From the IMG/VR virus record IMGVR_UViG_3300026263_000447, positions 1 to 38,490 of that record: a DNA stretch of 38,490 bases; one strand, written 5' to 3'. The stretch's first letter is position 1. Every line of letters starts with the position of its first letter. Under the pieces are notes generated by a model, which saw only the letters and a list, made by a program, of their open reading frames with translations, did not search any database and had not been told where the DNA came from. Positions 29,388-36,847 of this stretch are shown here, in pieces. The position numbers and the translations under genes are program-made. The DNA comes from a virus.

Positions 29388-30557
29388 ATGACAGAAAACG
29401 AAAACCAACAAGAATCAAATCAAGAAGAGGTTTCTTCTGATGTCGTAAAGTCAATGTATGATGAATCATTCGATATCTCAATGGAAGATTTAATGATTCC
29501 CGACGTGCAGGAGGAAGCCACTAAAGGAAACATTGTTGAAGATAAGGTAGAAGGAGCTTTTAAGTTTTGCTTTTTGGGAGCAGGGCAAGGAGGCTCTAGG
29601 ATCGCTGAATCTTTTAATAAAAAGGGTTATGAACGAGTAGCTGTTATAAATACCGCAGAGCAAGATTTAAATACTATTAACGTAAAAAATAAGCTTTTGA
29701 TTGGAGAGGGTGGGGCTGGAAAAGACCCAGCGGTAGCAAAAAAATTATACCAAGAAAAAGAAAACGACATTTTAGATTTTATTCGTTATTCTTTCGGAGA
29801 AGAATTTGATCGTATTTTTGTATGCGTTGGAGGTGGGGGAGGCACAGGCTCTGGACTCGCTACGAGCTTAGTGGATGCAAGTAAGGAAGTTTGCGAAGCT
29901 ATGAAACTCCCCACTTCTAAGGTTGGCATGATATTGACTCTACCAAAAAATTCAGAAGGTAGGGGGGTATGCAACAACGCTTCGAATTTGCTAAGAGAGG
30001 TCATGGATCATGTGGATAGCGGAAAAATTTCGCCCCTCATTATAGTTGACAATGAAAGAGTCGCTAACCTATACCCAAATCTTCCAGTCTCTAAGTTTTG
30101 GGACGTTGCGAACGGAAGCACTTCTGGGTTGTTTCACCTTTTTAATCATACAGCTTCTAAAGATAGTACTTATTCAAGTTTTGACGCTAATGATTATAAA
30201 AATGTTTTAGACTCTGGTTTGATCGTTTTTGGAGCTTCACCAGTTAAAGATTGGCAAGATTCAATCGCTATCTCTAGGGCCGTTAGGGAGAATTTGAAGG
30301 GAAATTTATTGACGGGAGGTATCGACTTAAGCCAAGGTTCTACCGCTGGAGCAATTGTTATAGGAGGAAAAGAGCAGCTAGATAATATAAAACAAATGGA
30401 CCTCGACGATGCATTTTCTCAGTTATCTAGAATGTTGAAGCCAAATACTTTAGTTCATAGAGGAATTTACAGCGGTAATCAATCTGGACTTACTATATTT
30501 ACTGTAATCGGAGGATTAGGATTACCTCAAGAGAGATTAAAAAGTTTAGAGACGTGA
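29388..30557 (+). CDS. Tubulin/FtsZ-like GTPase
   Basis: 389 aa. After a 55-residue acidic tail, FCFLGAGQGGSRIAESF (residues 60-76) matches the first nucleotide loop and VINTAEQDLNT (87-97) the second. GGGGGTGSG (148-156) is the tubulin signature loop, followed by a third region VGMILTLPKNSEG. The domain after about 265 resembles the tubulin C-terminal half; a T7-loop-like GGIDLSQ at about 304-310 keeps the Asp. Tubulin-family phage proteins (PhuZ, TubZ) form filaments. Unusually, this one lies between portal and lysis/head genes. Whether it polymerises is unknown. Confidence 0.82.
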   Translation: MTENENQQESNQEEVSSDVVKSMYDESFDISMEDLMIPDVQEEATKGNIVEDKVEGAFKFCFLGAGQGGSRIAESFNKKGYERVAVINTAEQDLNTINVKNKLLIGEGGAGKDPAVAKKLYQEKENDILDFIRYSFGEEFDRIFVCVGGGGGTGSGLATSLVDASKEVCEAMKLPTSKVGMILTLPKNSEGRGVCNNASNLLREVMDHVDSGKISPLIIVDNERVANLYPNLPVSKFWDVANGSTSGLFHLFNHTASKDSTYSSFDANDYKNVLDSGLIVFGASPVKDWQDSIAISRAVRENLKGNLLTGGIDLSQGSTAGAIVIGGKEQLDNIKQMDLDDAFSQLSRMLKPNTLVHRGIYSGNQSGLTIFTVIGGLGLPQERLKSLET

Positions 30558-30603
30558 GTAGCGTTCTCTGGAAAGTAAAGGAAAATAAACAGGAAAAAAA
30601 GTT

Positions 30604-30807
30604 ATGGCAGATAATAATATTAAACCAGGTTGGAAAACTACCGAATTCTGGATTACAGTCGTCGTCTCGGCCTGTTCTCTATTGTGGGGAGCAGATGTGC
30701 TAGACCCAGAAGCCGCTGGTACAGCTAATAAAATCTTCGGATTTGTAGTCGCTGCACTTAGTAGCCTTGGATACTCTGTGTCCAGAGGTATGGCGAAAAA
30801 GGGCTAG
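30604..30807 (+). CDS. Holin-like membrane protein (67 aa)
   Basis: Two hydrophobic segments, residues 13-30 (TEFWITVVVSACSLLWGA) and 42-60 (NKIFGFVVAALSSLGYSVS), separated by an acidic turn, and a basic C-terminus (RGMAKKG). This is the profile of class II-type phage holins. Starts with MADNNIKPGWKTTEFW, common in such proteins. A Shine-Dalgarno-like AGGAAAAAAAG precedes it. First gene of a compact lysis cassette inside the head module. Confidence 0.75.
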   Translation: MADNNIKPGWKTTEFWITVVVSACSLLWGADVLDPEAAGTANKIFGFVVAALSSLGYSVSRGMAKKG

Positions 30808-30810
30808 TCT

Positions 30811-30990
30811 ATGTGGGTAGCCTTTATAAAGGCCCTGTTAGATTGGCTTACCGCGCTCGTTAAAGAAGACACTAAGGCGAGCGACGCCGACGGCACACCT
30901 AAGTCCCTAAAGGACAGGTGGCGAAGAAGGATAGAAGAACAGGAAAAAAAATCCAAAGAAAATGAAGAAGACATTAATACTTCTGAGTAG
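30811..30990 (+). CDS. Possible inner-membrane spanin-like protein (59 aa)
   Basis: ATG 30811, 3 nt after the holin stop, starting MWVAFIKALLDWLTALVKED. The N-terminal 18 residues are hydrophobic or amphipathic and could anchor it to the membrane. The remainder is highly charged and helical (KDRWRRRIEEQEKKSKENEED). The C-terminal 29 nt overlap the lipoprotein gene in another frame, as in Rz/Rz1 pairs. It is shorter than known i-spanins, so the assignment is tentative. Confidence 0.5.
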   Translation: MWVAFIKALLDWLTALVKEDTKASDADGTPKSLKDRWRRRIEEQEKKSKENEEDINTSE

Positions 30991-31180
30991 TTTTTTATTT
31001 TTTGTAGGCTGTGGTTCTACCAGAGTAGTATTTGTTGATACTAGCTCTGACCTTGTAAGAATTGGTCCTAAGGTAGAAGGTAGAGTTTACATAATGAAAA
31101 ACGGAGAATGGGTCCTCTCTAAGAGTAAAGTAAAAATACCAGAAGGCTGGTACGCGGGAGGTCTGCCCAGAGAAGAATAG
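30962..31180 (+). CDS. Small lipoprotein, candidate o-spanin
   Basis: 72 aa. Signal peptide MKKTLILLSSFLFFVGCGS with a lipobox ending at Cys17, so the mature protein of 56 residues is lipid-anchored, probably in the outer membrane. The mature part VVFVDTSSDLVRIGPKVEG and the closing KIPEGWYAGG resemble short lysis-cassette lipoproteins of other phages. Overlaps the candidate i-spanin gene out of frame. Fusion of the two membranes at the end of lysis is the inferred role. Confidence 0.7.
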   Translation: MKKTLILLSSFLFFVGCGSTRVVFVDTSSDLVRIGPKVEGRVYIMKNGEWVLSKSKVKIPEGWYAGGLPREE

Positions 31181-31203
31181 TTTTTTTAAAAAAACATAGG
31201 CAG

Positions 31204-31233
31204 TTGTCAAGAAGCTTCATCTTTTGGTGTATT
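31204..31233 (+). promoter_or_regulatory. Possible promoter for the C39-like lipoprotein gene
   Basis: -35-like TTGTCA (31204-31209) and -10-like TGTATT (31228-31233) at 18-bp spacing. TGTATTTACAT also occurs at the start of the gene at 3361. The start of transcription would fall about 5 nt before ATG 31245, inside the terminator hairpin described next. Confidence 0.4.
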
Positions 31234-31259
31234 TACATTAAGGGATGAAGCTTTTTTTT
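31212..31259 (+). terminator. Terminator hairpin overlapping the next start codon
   Basis: Perfect 10-bp stem AAGCTTCATC (31212-31221) with GATGAAGCTT (31244-31253), 22-nt loop, followed by a run of T. It can end transcripts from the holin/spanin genes. The right arm contains the ATG (31245) of the following gene, so upstream transcripts would hide that start, whereas transcripts begun within the loop would not. Confidence 0.7.
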
Positions 31260-31793
31260 ATATTTTTATTAATTAATTTAGCTACTGGATGTGGTTTGCT
31301 TCAATCTATATCTGAGAATTCTCTGTACTGTAAAGAGAGAGCTATGGCAAAAGACCCTCTTCATGTTTGGAGTTGTGGGCCAGAAGCTTTATATGACGTA
31401 ATTCATTATATGAAAATAGACCCATTTGTAACGAGGGAAAAAATTAGCAACCACATACAGACAAGTAGCATTTTGCCGATAAGAGGAGCTCTTTCTATCT
31501 TTAATGAAAAAGCTAGAAATATAACTTTTCCTCAAGAGATGCTGGGAGTATTAAAAGTATATAACATATCTGCAATCAAGAAAAAGAGCTTAAACGAAAT
31601 AAAGAGAAATGAATCTGCTATTGTTCTGATAAGAGACAAGAATTCGCTTTTTAGTTATCATTGGATTTTTTACCCAAAGCATTCTCTTCGGCGTATAGGG
31701 AGTTTTTTTGGTGTAGATTCTACAGATATCGTAAGTGTCTACATATTAAAGAATAATAATGATGATTATTTTCTTTCTAACCACCTACCATAG
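31245..31793 (+). CDS. Lipoprotein with C39/papain-like peptidase fold
   Basis: 182 aa. Signal peptide MKLFFIFLLINLATGC with lipobox LATGC (Cys16). The mature part contains HVWSCGPEALYDVIHYM (Cys44), which matches the catalytic-cysteine motif of C39-type bacteriocin-processing peptidases (DCGPAAL...), and YHWIFYPKH (His139) fits the catalytic histidine. The protein is small for a full C39 domain. It may cleave a cell-envelope protein or peptide during infection. Its 3' end overlaps the convergent gene by 28 nt. Confidence 0.65.
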   Translation: MKLFFIFLLINLATGCGLLQSISENSLYCKERAMAKDPLHVWSCGPEALYDVIHYMKIDPFVTREKISNHIQTSSILPIRGALSIFNEKARNITFPQEMLGVLKVYNISAIKKKSLNEIKRNESAIVLIRDKNSLFSYHWIFYPKHSLRRIGSFFGVDSTDIVSVYILKNNNDDYFLSNHLP

Positions 31794-32419
31794 TACAGCT
31801 TGGGCCAGCTAAGTCTCATTTCGGATTCCACTTCTCCCTGCCAGAGTTTACTTTCTTTTGGAGTGTTCATTTCAAACCCTCGTGGTTTATGCCACGCTGC
31901 TTTCTTTATAAATTCTAGTGCGTCGGCTGTTCCCCATACTTTTTGATTTGGCCAGTGACCAACGCCGTTTTTTATTGGTCCAAGGGCCTTATAAAGCTCG
32001 TTTAGAGTAGGTTTATCAAAATGAATAAACGGAATACGTGATGGGACGCATTGAGGAATATGGACGGGGTTAAAGTCAGACATTTTGATTGGCGGTTTAT
32101 AATGTTCGATGTGTTTGTATCCAACTATCACTTTATTTGTCTTATAAGTTCCATCGTCAGGAACATAATCTTTGATTATTGGGACAGGTGGGCGATAAGG
32201 ATAATGATGGAAATAAACCCGATCATCAGCAGTCTGAAGGATGATTCCTTTAGCGGAAGGAGAGTCGTCGAGCACGAACCTAATTGAGACGTTATTTAAT
32301 ACAGTTCCGTCTTTGAATGCAATTCGTGGCATACGATAGCGCGTTTTATCAGTGTTAAACTGAGCAATGCATACATTAGTCAACAGGATTAAGATAAGTA
32401 CTTCAGTCAGTCTTTTCAT
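31766..32419 (-). CDS. Secreted hypothetical protein (217 aa)
   Basis: Minus strand, against all neighbours. Signal peptide MKRLTEVLILILLTNVCIAQ with likely cleavage after CIA. The mature protein is Pro/His/Tyr/Trp-rich (VYFHHYPYRPPVPIIKDY, KHIEHYKPPIKMSDFNPVHIP) and unrecognised. Base composition is more GC-rich than the surrounding head genes. It has its own class A promoter. Antisense position, own promoter and export signal mark it as a likely moron, perhaps changing the host envelope. Confidence 0.7.
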   Translation of the reverse strand: MKRLTEVLILILLTNVCIAQFNTDKTRYRMPRIAFKDGTVLNNVSIRFVLDDSPSAKGIILQTADDRVYFHHYPYRPPVPIIKDYVPDDGTYKTNKVIVGYKHIEHYKPPIKMSDFNPVHIPQCVPSRIPFIHFDKPTLNELYKALGPIKNGVGHWPNQKVWGTADALEFIKKAAWHKPRGFEMNTPKESKLWQGEVESEMRLSWPKLYYGRWLERK

Positions 32420-32428
32420 TATGTATAC

Positions 32429-32457
32429 ATTGTATTTCTTTTCTTGGAAAAAGTAAA
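32429..32457 (-). promoter_or_regulatory. Class A promoter on the minus strand
   Basis: Reading the minus strand: -35 TTTACT (32457-32452), 17-bp spacer beginning TTTTCCA, -10 TACAAT (32434-32429), then 9 nt to ATG 32419. The TTTTCCA word directly after the -35 is shared with the early-region class A promoters. Confidence 0.7.
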
Positions 32458-32509
32458 GCTTTTTTTTACTTGTATTCTTTTTTATTTAAATTAAAATTAT
32501 TTATTTTAA

Positions 32510-33073
32510 ATGAAGTCTTTTAAGTGTATTAATGTTCGCGTGAGTTCTGAAGACCTAGAGAAAGAAAAGGAAAAGATAGACCCTCAAGAGAGGGCTATTT
32601 TATACTCTAATAACCTCTTAAAGGCTTTTGACGGTAAAGCTAATGAGTTTAATGAGCTTCACGAACAGAAAGTAACCCCCAGTCAAATTAAATCAGTTTA
32701 TTTAAATGCTGTTTCTCTACGGCTAAACCCAGATGTTAAAAACCTATATGCTTTCGCCAGAATAAATCTTTTTTTTGACATGCTTACTGGTAAGGAAGCT
32801 TTCCTGACGGGCGTCTATCCTCAATCAGAACCTCTGGAGGAAAAGACTGTAGGTTTGGTGTTTGAACTCGTTGATGTTAGGAATATTAGTCGGGGTAAAG
32901 AAATAGAAAAACCTATAGATTTTTTTGAGCAATATTCTATGGTTGAAAATCATTTTTCTCAAGCAAGGGAAGACCTAGTTAAGTATGATGTTGATTTTGT
33001 GTTAAGTTCAGCAGATGACGAATTGTTCTTAACTAAAAATAAAAAATGCAACTATTTATGGGAGATTTTATGA
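32510..33073 (+). CDS. Hypothetical head-module protein (187 aa)
   Basis: Unrecognised. MKSFKCINVRVSSEDLEKEKEKIDPQERAIL suggests a strand followed by a charged helix; the middle NLYAFARINLFFDMLTGKEAF is hydrophobic and helical. Soluble, no signal peptide. It restarts the + strand head genes after the moron and ends in an ATGA overlap with the protease gene, so it is probably a structural or assembly protein. The ATG lies directly after an A+T-only tract (TTATTTATTTTAAATG). Confidence 0.65.
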   Translation: MKSFKCINVRVSSEDLEKEKEKIDPQERAILYSNNLLKAFDGKANEFNELHEQKVTPSQIKSVYLNAVSLRLNPDVKNLYAFARINLFFDMLTGKEAFLTGVYPQSEPLEEKTVGLVFELVDVRNISRGKEIEKPIDFFEQYSMVENHFSQAREDLVKYDVDFVLSSADDELFLTKNKKCNYLWEIL

Positions 33074-34587
33074 AAAAACACGAATATACTACATCTTTTA
33101 GCTCTACGGTTAAACCTTTAGTATCAGAGCAGAAGGATGAAATTTTAGCAATAGCAAGCCTAGAAGAGATTGGAAAATTCTTGCCAGAAATTGACACTGA
33201 CAAAAATGTGGATTTATTGCCAATTGCATTTAACGCTTGCGTCGTAAATAGAGCTAATAAGAATGGCGATGTGATCGATGCAAATACTGCAATTGATGTA
33301 TATGGGTCATTTATAAACAAACCAATTAACATAGAACATAATAGAGAGAGATTAATCGGAGTTATCTTAACTGCTGGATTTAGTGAGTTCGGTACAGATA
33401 TTCCGATAGAGGCAGAAGAGGTAGTTGAAAGGACTGATCCGTTTAATATCACTCTGGGAGGAGTGGTTTGGAAGGCTGTAAACTTGGAATTAGCAGACAA
33501 AATAGAAGACTCAAGCGATCCTTCTAGCGAGAGTTTTATGAAAGTTTCAGCTAGTTGGGAGCTTGGTTTTACTGATTATGAAATAGCTATAGTATCTGAA
33601 GGAAAAAATATAGCGGACGCTGAAATTGTTTCTGCGGAAAAAGATGTAGACGCATTAAAGCAATACCTTAAGGGCTTTGGGGGTTCTGGAGTACTTGAAG
33701 ACGGAAGAAGCGCGTATAGAAAAGTCATCAATGACGTTGTTGCTCTTGGTATAGGACTAACAGTAAACCCAGCCGCAGACGTCAAAGGGTTAATAAGTCC
33801 AAAAACGATTAAAGAAGATAATCAAGAAGAATTTCTGGAAAAAGAAGCCAAATCATCCGAATCGGAGGAAAAAATGCAGAAAACAGAAAAAAACAGTTCA
33901 CAAACTATGGAAAAAAATGTAGCAAATAACAAAGGTAAAGTCATGAAAATTAATAGTACTAAAGATATTTCGGACGAAAACCTCCAAGAGCTTACAGCCT
34001 CTCACATTGCGGAGTTGATTGAGTCAGAACTCAAGACGGCTTCAGAGAAATACGCTGAAGAAAAACGGGAGGTTGAGACTCAGCTCCAAGCTGCTCAAGA
34101 TCAGGCGACAGCCCTTGAGGAAGACCAAGAAAAGCTCAAGGCAGATTTTAACGCTGTTAAAGAAGAGTTAGAGAAACTTAACTCTGAAATAGCAGCGAAA
34201 GAAGCTGAAGATAAGTTTAATCAACGCATGTCTATGTTCGATGATACTTACGAACTTTCAGATAAAGATCGTGAAGTTATCGCCTCCGAACTAAAAGATA
34301 TGAACGATGAGACTTTCGAAGCTTACGCCAGTAAAATGGCAATTCTTCTGAGTGCGAAGAGCAAAGAGCAAATTGCTAAGCTGGAGGTTGAGAAATCTAC
34401 AGAAGAGCAAGAGGCTAAAGCTTCAGAAGAAAACAAAGAAGCTTCTAACGAAGTTTTAGAAGAAGCTATTTCTCAGGCCGAAGAGGAGAAGGAAGAGATT
34501 CCTGCGTCCGCAGAGGCATCTGAGCAAACTGTATATGACAAATACAAACAAGCTTTTGATATCGACCAGTTCGACGTAAAGCTTTAA
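33070..34587 (+). CDS. Prohead protease fused to scaffold
   Basis: 505 aa. The start at ATG 33070 overlaps the upstream stop (ATGA) and has a Shine-Dalgarno (GGGAG); earlier ATGs at 33046 and 33058 lie within the previous gene. The N-terminal half has the layout of T4 gp21/herpes-like prohead serine proteases: candidate catalytic His90 (KPINIEHNRERLIGV) and Ser160 (SFMKVSASWELG), spaced as in that family. From about residue 269 on it is an acidic, Gln/Glu/Lys-rich coiled coil typical of scaffold. It precedes the decoration and capsid genes. Catalytic residues are inferred by pattern. Confidence 0.75.
   Translation: MKKHEYTTSFSSTVKPLVSEQKDEILAIASLEEIGKFLPEIDTDKNVDLLPIAFNACVVNRANKNGDVIDANTAIDVYGSFINKPINIEHNRERLIGVILTAGFSEFGTDIPIEAEEVVERTDPFNITLGGVVWKAVNLELADKIEDSSDPSSESFMKVSASWELGFTDYEIAIVSEGKNIADAEIVSAEKDVDALKQYLKGFGGSGVLEDGRSAYRKVINDVVALGIGLTVNPAADVKGLISPKTIKEDNQEEFLEKEAKSSESEEKMQKTEKNSSQTMEKNVANNKGKVMKINSTKDISDENLQELTASHIAELIESELKTASEKYAEEKREVETQLQAAQDQATALEEDQEKLKADFNAVKEELEKLNSEIAAKEAEDKFNQRMSMFDDTYELSDKDREVIASELKDMNDETFEAYASKMAILLSAKSKEQIAKLEVEKSTEEQEAKASEENKEASNEVLEEAISQAEEEKEEIPASAEASEQTVYDKYKQAFDIDQFDVKL
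33874..34587 (+). CDS. Nested scaffold protein from an internal start
   Basis: In-frame ATG 33874 (residue 269 of the protease gene) is preceded by a strong Shine-Dalgarno GGAGG at 33864-33868 with 5-nt spacing. This would give a 237-aa protein consisting of only the coiled-coil scaffold region, MQKTEKNSSQ... to ...FDVKL. This is the arrangement of lambda C/Nu3. A second internal ATG at 33943 also has an upstream AAAGG. Confidence 0.6.
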   Translation: MQKTEKNSSQTMEKNVANNKGKVMKINSTKDISDENLQELTASHIAELIESELKTASEKYAEEKREVETQLQAAQDQATALEEDQEKLKADFNAVKEELEKLNSEIAAKEAEDKFNQRMSMFDDTYELSDKDREVIASELKDMNDETFEAYASKMAILLSAKSKEQIAKLEVEKSTEEQEAKASEENKEASNEVLEEAISQAEEEKEEIPASAEASEQTVYDKYKQAFDIDQFDVKL

Positions 34588-34611
34588 TTTTAAATACGGA
34601 GAAAAAATATT

Positions 34612-35163
34612 ATGGCAGTAACATTAAGACCATTTAGAGATTACGACGAGAAGGATGTAATTAACTTATATCACTTCTCGGGATCAATCCCTGCAACCAA
34701 AGGACTTTTGGTTAAGATTCAGGGCAACGGGTGGGTCTCGTCTGACGAGATCGCCATGCTTGGCAGTGTCGGTAATTCTTACAGCAATACAGTTTCAGAA
34801 CGCTATGGCGTTGAGGCTGCTGTAACAACTGCTGGCGCGGCAGATTCCCCGATGGGAATGATGCTTTTCGATGTTAAGGAAACTGACGAAAACGGTGAGA
34901 AACTTGTATTTAATCCTCGCAAAGCTGCGGAGATGGATATTGTTTTGAGCGGACAAGCAGTTCCCGTCGTTACTAGAGGAATATTCCTTTATAGCGGAAC
35001 TCAACTAGCGTCTGACGCCCCAACGGCTGGACAAAATTTGTACTGTGGTGCAAACGGTGAAATTATCACTGGCAACCCAGGTAGTGCTAATACCAAGGTG
35101 GGACGTGCTTTAGGCACGAAGGATAGCGATGGAGTTATCCTGATCAGCCTTGATTGTAGCTAA
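34612..35163 (+). CDS. Head decoration protein
   Basis: 183 aa, soluble, beta-rich, between scaffold and capsid, the usual place for a lambda gpD-like decoration protein. MAVTLRPFRDYDEKDVINLYHFSG at the N-terminus, a variable middle and a Gly/Ala-rich NTKVGRALGTKDSDGVILISL near the C-terminus, as in several decoration proteins of marine phages. Shine-Dalgarno-like GGAGAAAA 8-9 nt before ATG. The call relies on position and length. Confidence 0.65.
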   Translation: MAVTLRPFRDYDEKDVINLYHFSGSIPATKGLLVKIQGNGWVSSDEIAMLGSVGNSYSNTVSERYGVEAAVTTAGAADSPMGMMLFDVKETDENGEKLVFNPRKAAEMDIVLSGQAVPVVTRGIFLYSGTQLASDAPTAGQNLYCGANGEIITGNPGSANTKVGRALGTKDSDGVILISLDCS

Positions 35164-35188
35164 ACTACTTTTACTGGAGAAATTTAAA

Positions 35189-36307
35189 ATGAGATTAACT
35201 TTAAAAGAAACCCCAGAACAGGTGGAGCTCATCAAAGCGATGGGTTCTAGAAACCAAATTGTAGCTAGAGAAGCTAGTGAGGCGTTCGCCGCCTTTTTAG
35301 GGCCTGTAGTTCAGGAAGTAATTCAGCAAGCAGGTACTGCTGGCGCGATTTACACTGACGCTCCCTATGACGAAGACGATAGCCCAAGCTACCCTCTAGA
35401 CTTGTATTACAATGAGAGTAAGAACTTCATCACTGTATGGAGTCAAAACGTAGCTGGAGGTATGCCCAGCTCTCACGTTGAAGGTCTCGAAGAGTTGAAA
35501 ATCGCCACTTACCGTTTGGATAGTGCGATTTCCTTCAATAAACGTTATGCTCGTCGTGCTCGTTTGGACGTTGTAAGTAAAGCTGTAGAAAGAATGGCTC
35601 AAGAAGTTCTTGTTAAGCAAGAGCGTAACGCTTGGGCTGTGCTTCTTAAGGCTTTAGCCAATGCTTCTACTGGAGACAGTAGCTTGACACACTGTATTAG
35701 TGAAGTTACTACTAGCGGATTCTCTATGGTCCTTATGAACCACTTGTTGGTTCGAATGAAGAGGATTAATGAATCTTTCGCTGGCGGTACAGCCGCTAAT
35801 CCTTACAGTCGTTTAACCGACTTGTACTTGAGCCCAGAGAGAATGGGAGACATTAGGAACTTCGCTTCTCAGCCTCTAGATGCTGCTGTTGGATTGAATG
35901 TTCCAAACAATGTTCGCGAAGATATCTATCGCTCTGCTGGAGCTTCAGAAATCTTTGGAGTAAGCCTTCATGAGATGATTGAGCTTGGTGTTGGACATAA
36001 GTACAACACCCTGTTCGCCACAATGGGCGGCTCTTCTGGTAACTACGACGATGTTGACAACAACTCATCGCACACTTCCTTTGATTCTTCCGCTGACGAA
36101 CTTATCGTCGGCCTAGACAATAGCAAGGGTGCGCTCGTTCGTCCTATCGCAAGAAGCGCTGAAACAGGCTCTACATTTACTGCTCTCCCAGATGATCAGT
36201 ATAACATCACTAGAGCTGATAAGGCTGGTTTCTACGGTTCGCTTGAGGAGGGTCGTGTTTGTATCGACGCTCGGGCAATTGTTGGACTTAACCTTAACGC
36301 TTCGTAA
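35189..36307 (+). CDS. Major capsid protein
   Basis: 372 aa from ATG 35189 (MRLTLKETPEQVELIKAMG), chosen because it has a Shine-Dalgarno (TGGAGAAA); the longer frame from 35150 overlaps the decoration gene. Residues 25-70 form the helical arm followed by the E-loop-like part; FNKRYARRARLDVVSKAVERMAQEVLVKQERNAWAVLLKAL is a long spine-helix-like stretch, and a C-terminal beta region with AIVGLNL follows. GC content and codon use are more even, as expected for a highly expressed gene. It is followed by a strong terminator. Confidence 0.85.
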   Translation: MRLTLKETPEQVELIKAMGSRNQIVAREASEAFAAFLGPVVQEVIQQAGTAGAIYTDAPYDEDDSPSYPLDLYYNESKNFITVWSQNVAGGMPSSHVEGLEELKIATYRLDSAISFNKRYARRARLDVVSKAVERMAQEVLVKQERNAWAVLLKALANASTGDSSLTHCISEVTTSGFSMVLMNHLLVRMKRINESFAGGTAANPYSRLTDLYLSPERMGDIRNFASQPLDAAVGLNVPNNVREDIYRSAGASEIFGVSLHEMIELGVGHKYNTLFATMGGSSGNYDDVDNNSSHTSFDSSADELIVGLDNSKGALVRPIARSAETGSTFTALPDDQYNITRADKAGFYGSLEEGRVCIDARAIVGLNLNAS

Positions 36308-36328
36308 GGGTTCAGTAAGACTAAATTC

Positions 36329-36355
36329 AACCCCCCAATTTTGGGGGGTTTTTTT
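36329..36355 (+). terminator. Strong intrinsic terminator after the capsid gene
   Basis: Stem AACCCCCCAA (36329-36338) with TTGGGGGGTT (36341-36350) around a minimal loop, followed by seven T. Ends the scaffold-decoration-capsid unit. Confidence 0.95.
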
Positions 36356-36408
36356 ATTCTCTTTTCGGGGTAAGTTGTGTATGCTAAGATGAAGGGAAAA
36401 AGGATTTT

Positions 36409-36810
36409 ATGAAAGAAAATAATAAAAAACCAAAAAAGGCAAAAGCAACTTCGAAACGTTCTAAACCCAAAAAGATAGAAGAAATGTCTCAAACACATGG
36501 AAAAATAGAGAACTTTGAGCCTAATAGTTTAGATCAGGCTTTAGGAGATACTGGAGAAACCAGATACGGTCACTTGGACGAAGAAAAATATAACGAAGAA
36601 ATAAGCTTAATGACAAAATCAGAGCTTTTTTCTCACGCCTCAAAGCACGGCATTATTCCAATTGATAATAGAGACCAGCTAGAAAAAAGACTTTTGAGAG
36701 AATTTAACAAATATGTATTGTTATTCAAAAAACCTCACCATCGAGAAGACCCGATCAGGATGGAAAATATTTCACTAGAAGCCAAAAAAATTCTAGAAGA
36801 AGGCAAATAA
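36409..36810 (+). CDS. SAP-like DNA-binding protein (133 aa)
   Basis: A very basic N-terminus (KKPKKAKATSKRSKPKK, residues 6-22) precedes an acidic linker and, at about 66-96, MTKSELFSHASKHGIIPIDNRDQLEKRLLREF. That segment follows the SAP/HeH pattern (helix, G-hydrophobic turn, helix with R-L) of DNA-binding motifs. Located after the capsid gene, where head-tail connector or head-completion proteins lie; binding of DNA at the head vertex is plausible. Shine-Dalgarno AAAAAGGA before ATG. Confidence 0.6.
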   Translation: MKENNKKPKKAKATSKRSKPKKIEEMSQTHGKIENFEPNSLDQALGDTGETRYGHLDEEKYNEEISLMTKSELFSHASKHGIIPIDNRDQLEKRLLREFNKYVLLFKKPHHREDPIRMENISLEAKKILEEGK

Positions 36811-36847
36811 TAGAAATAATAATCTTGAATATGTGTAATATAAATAA

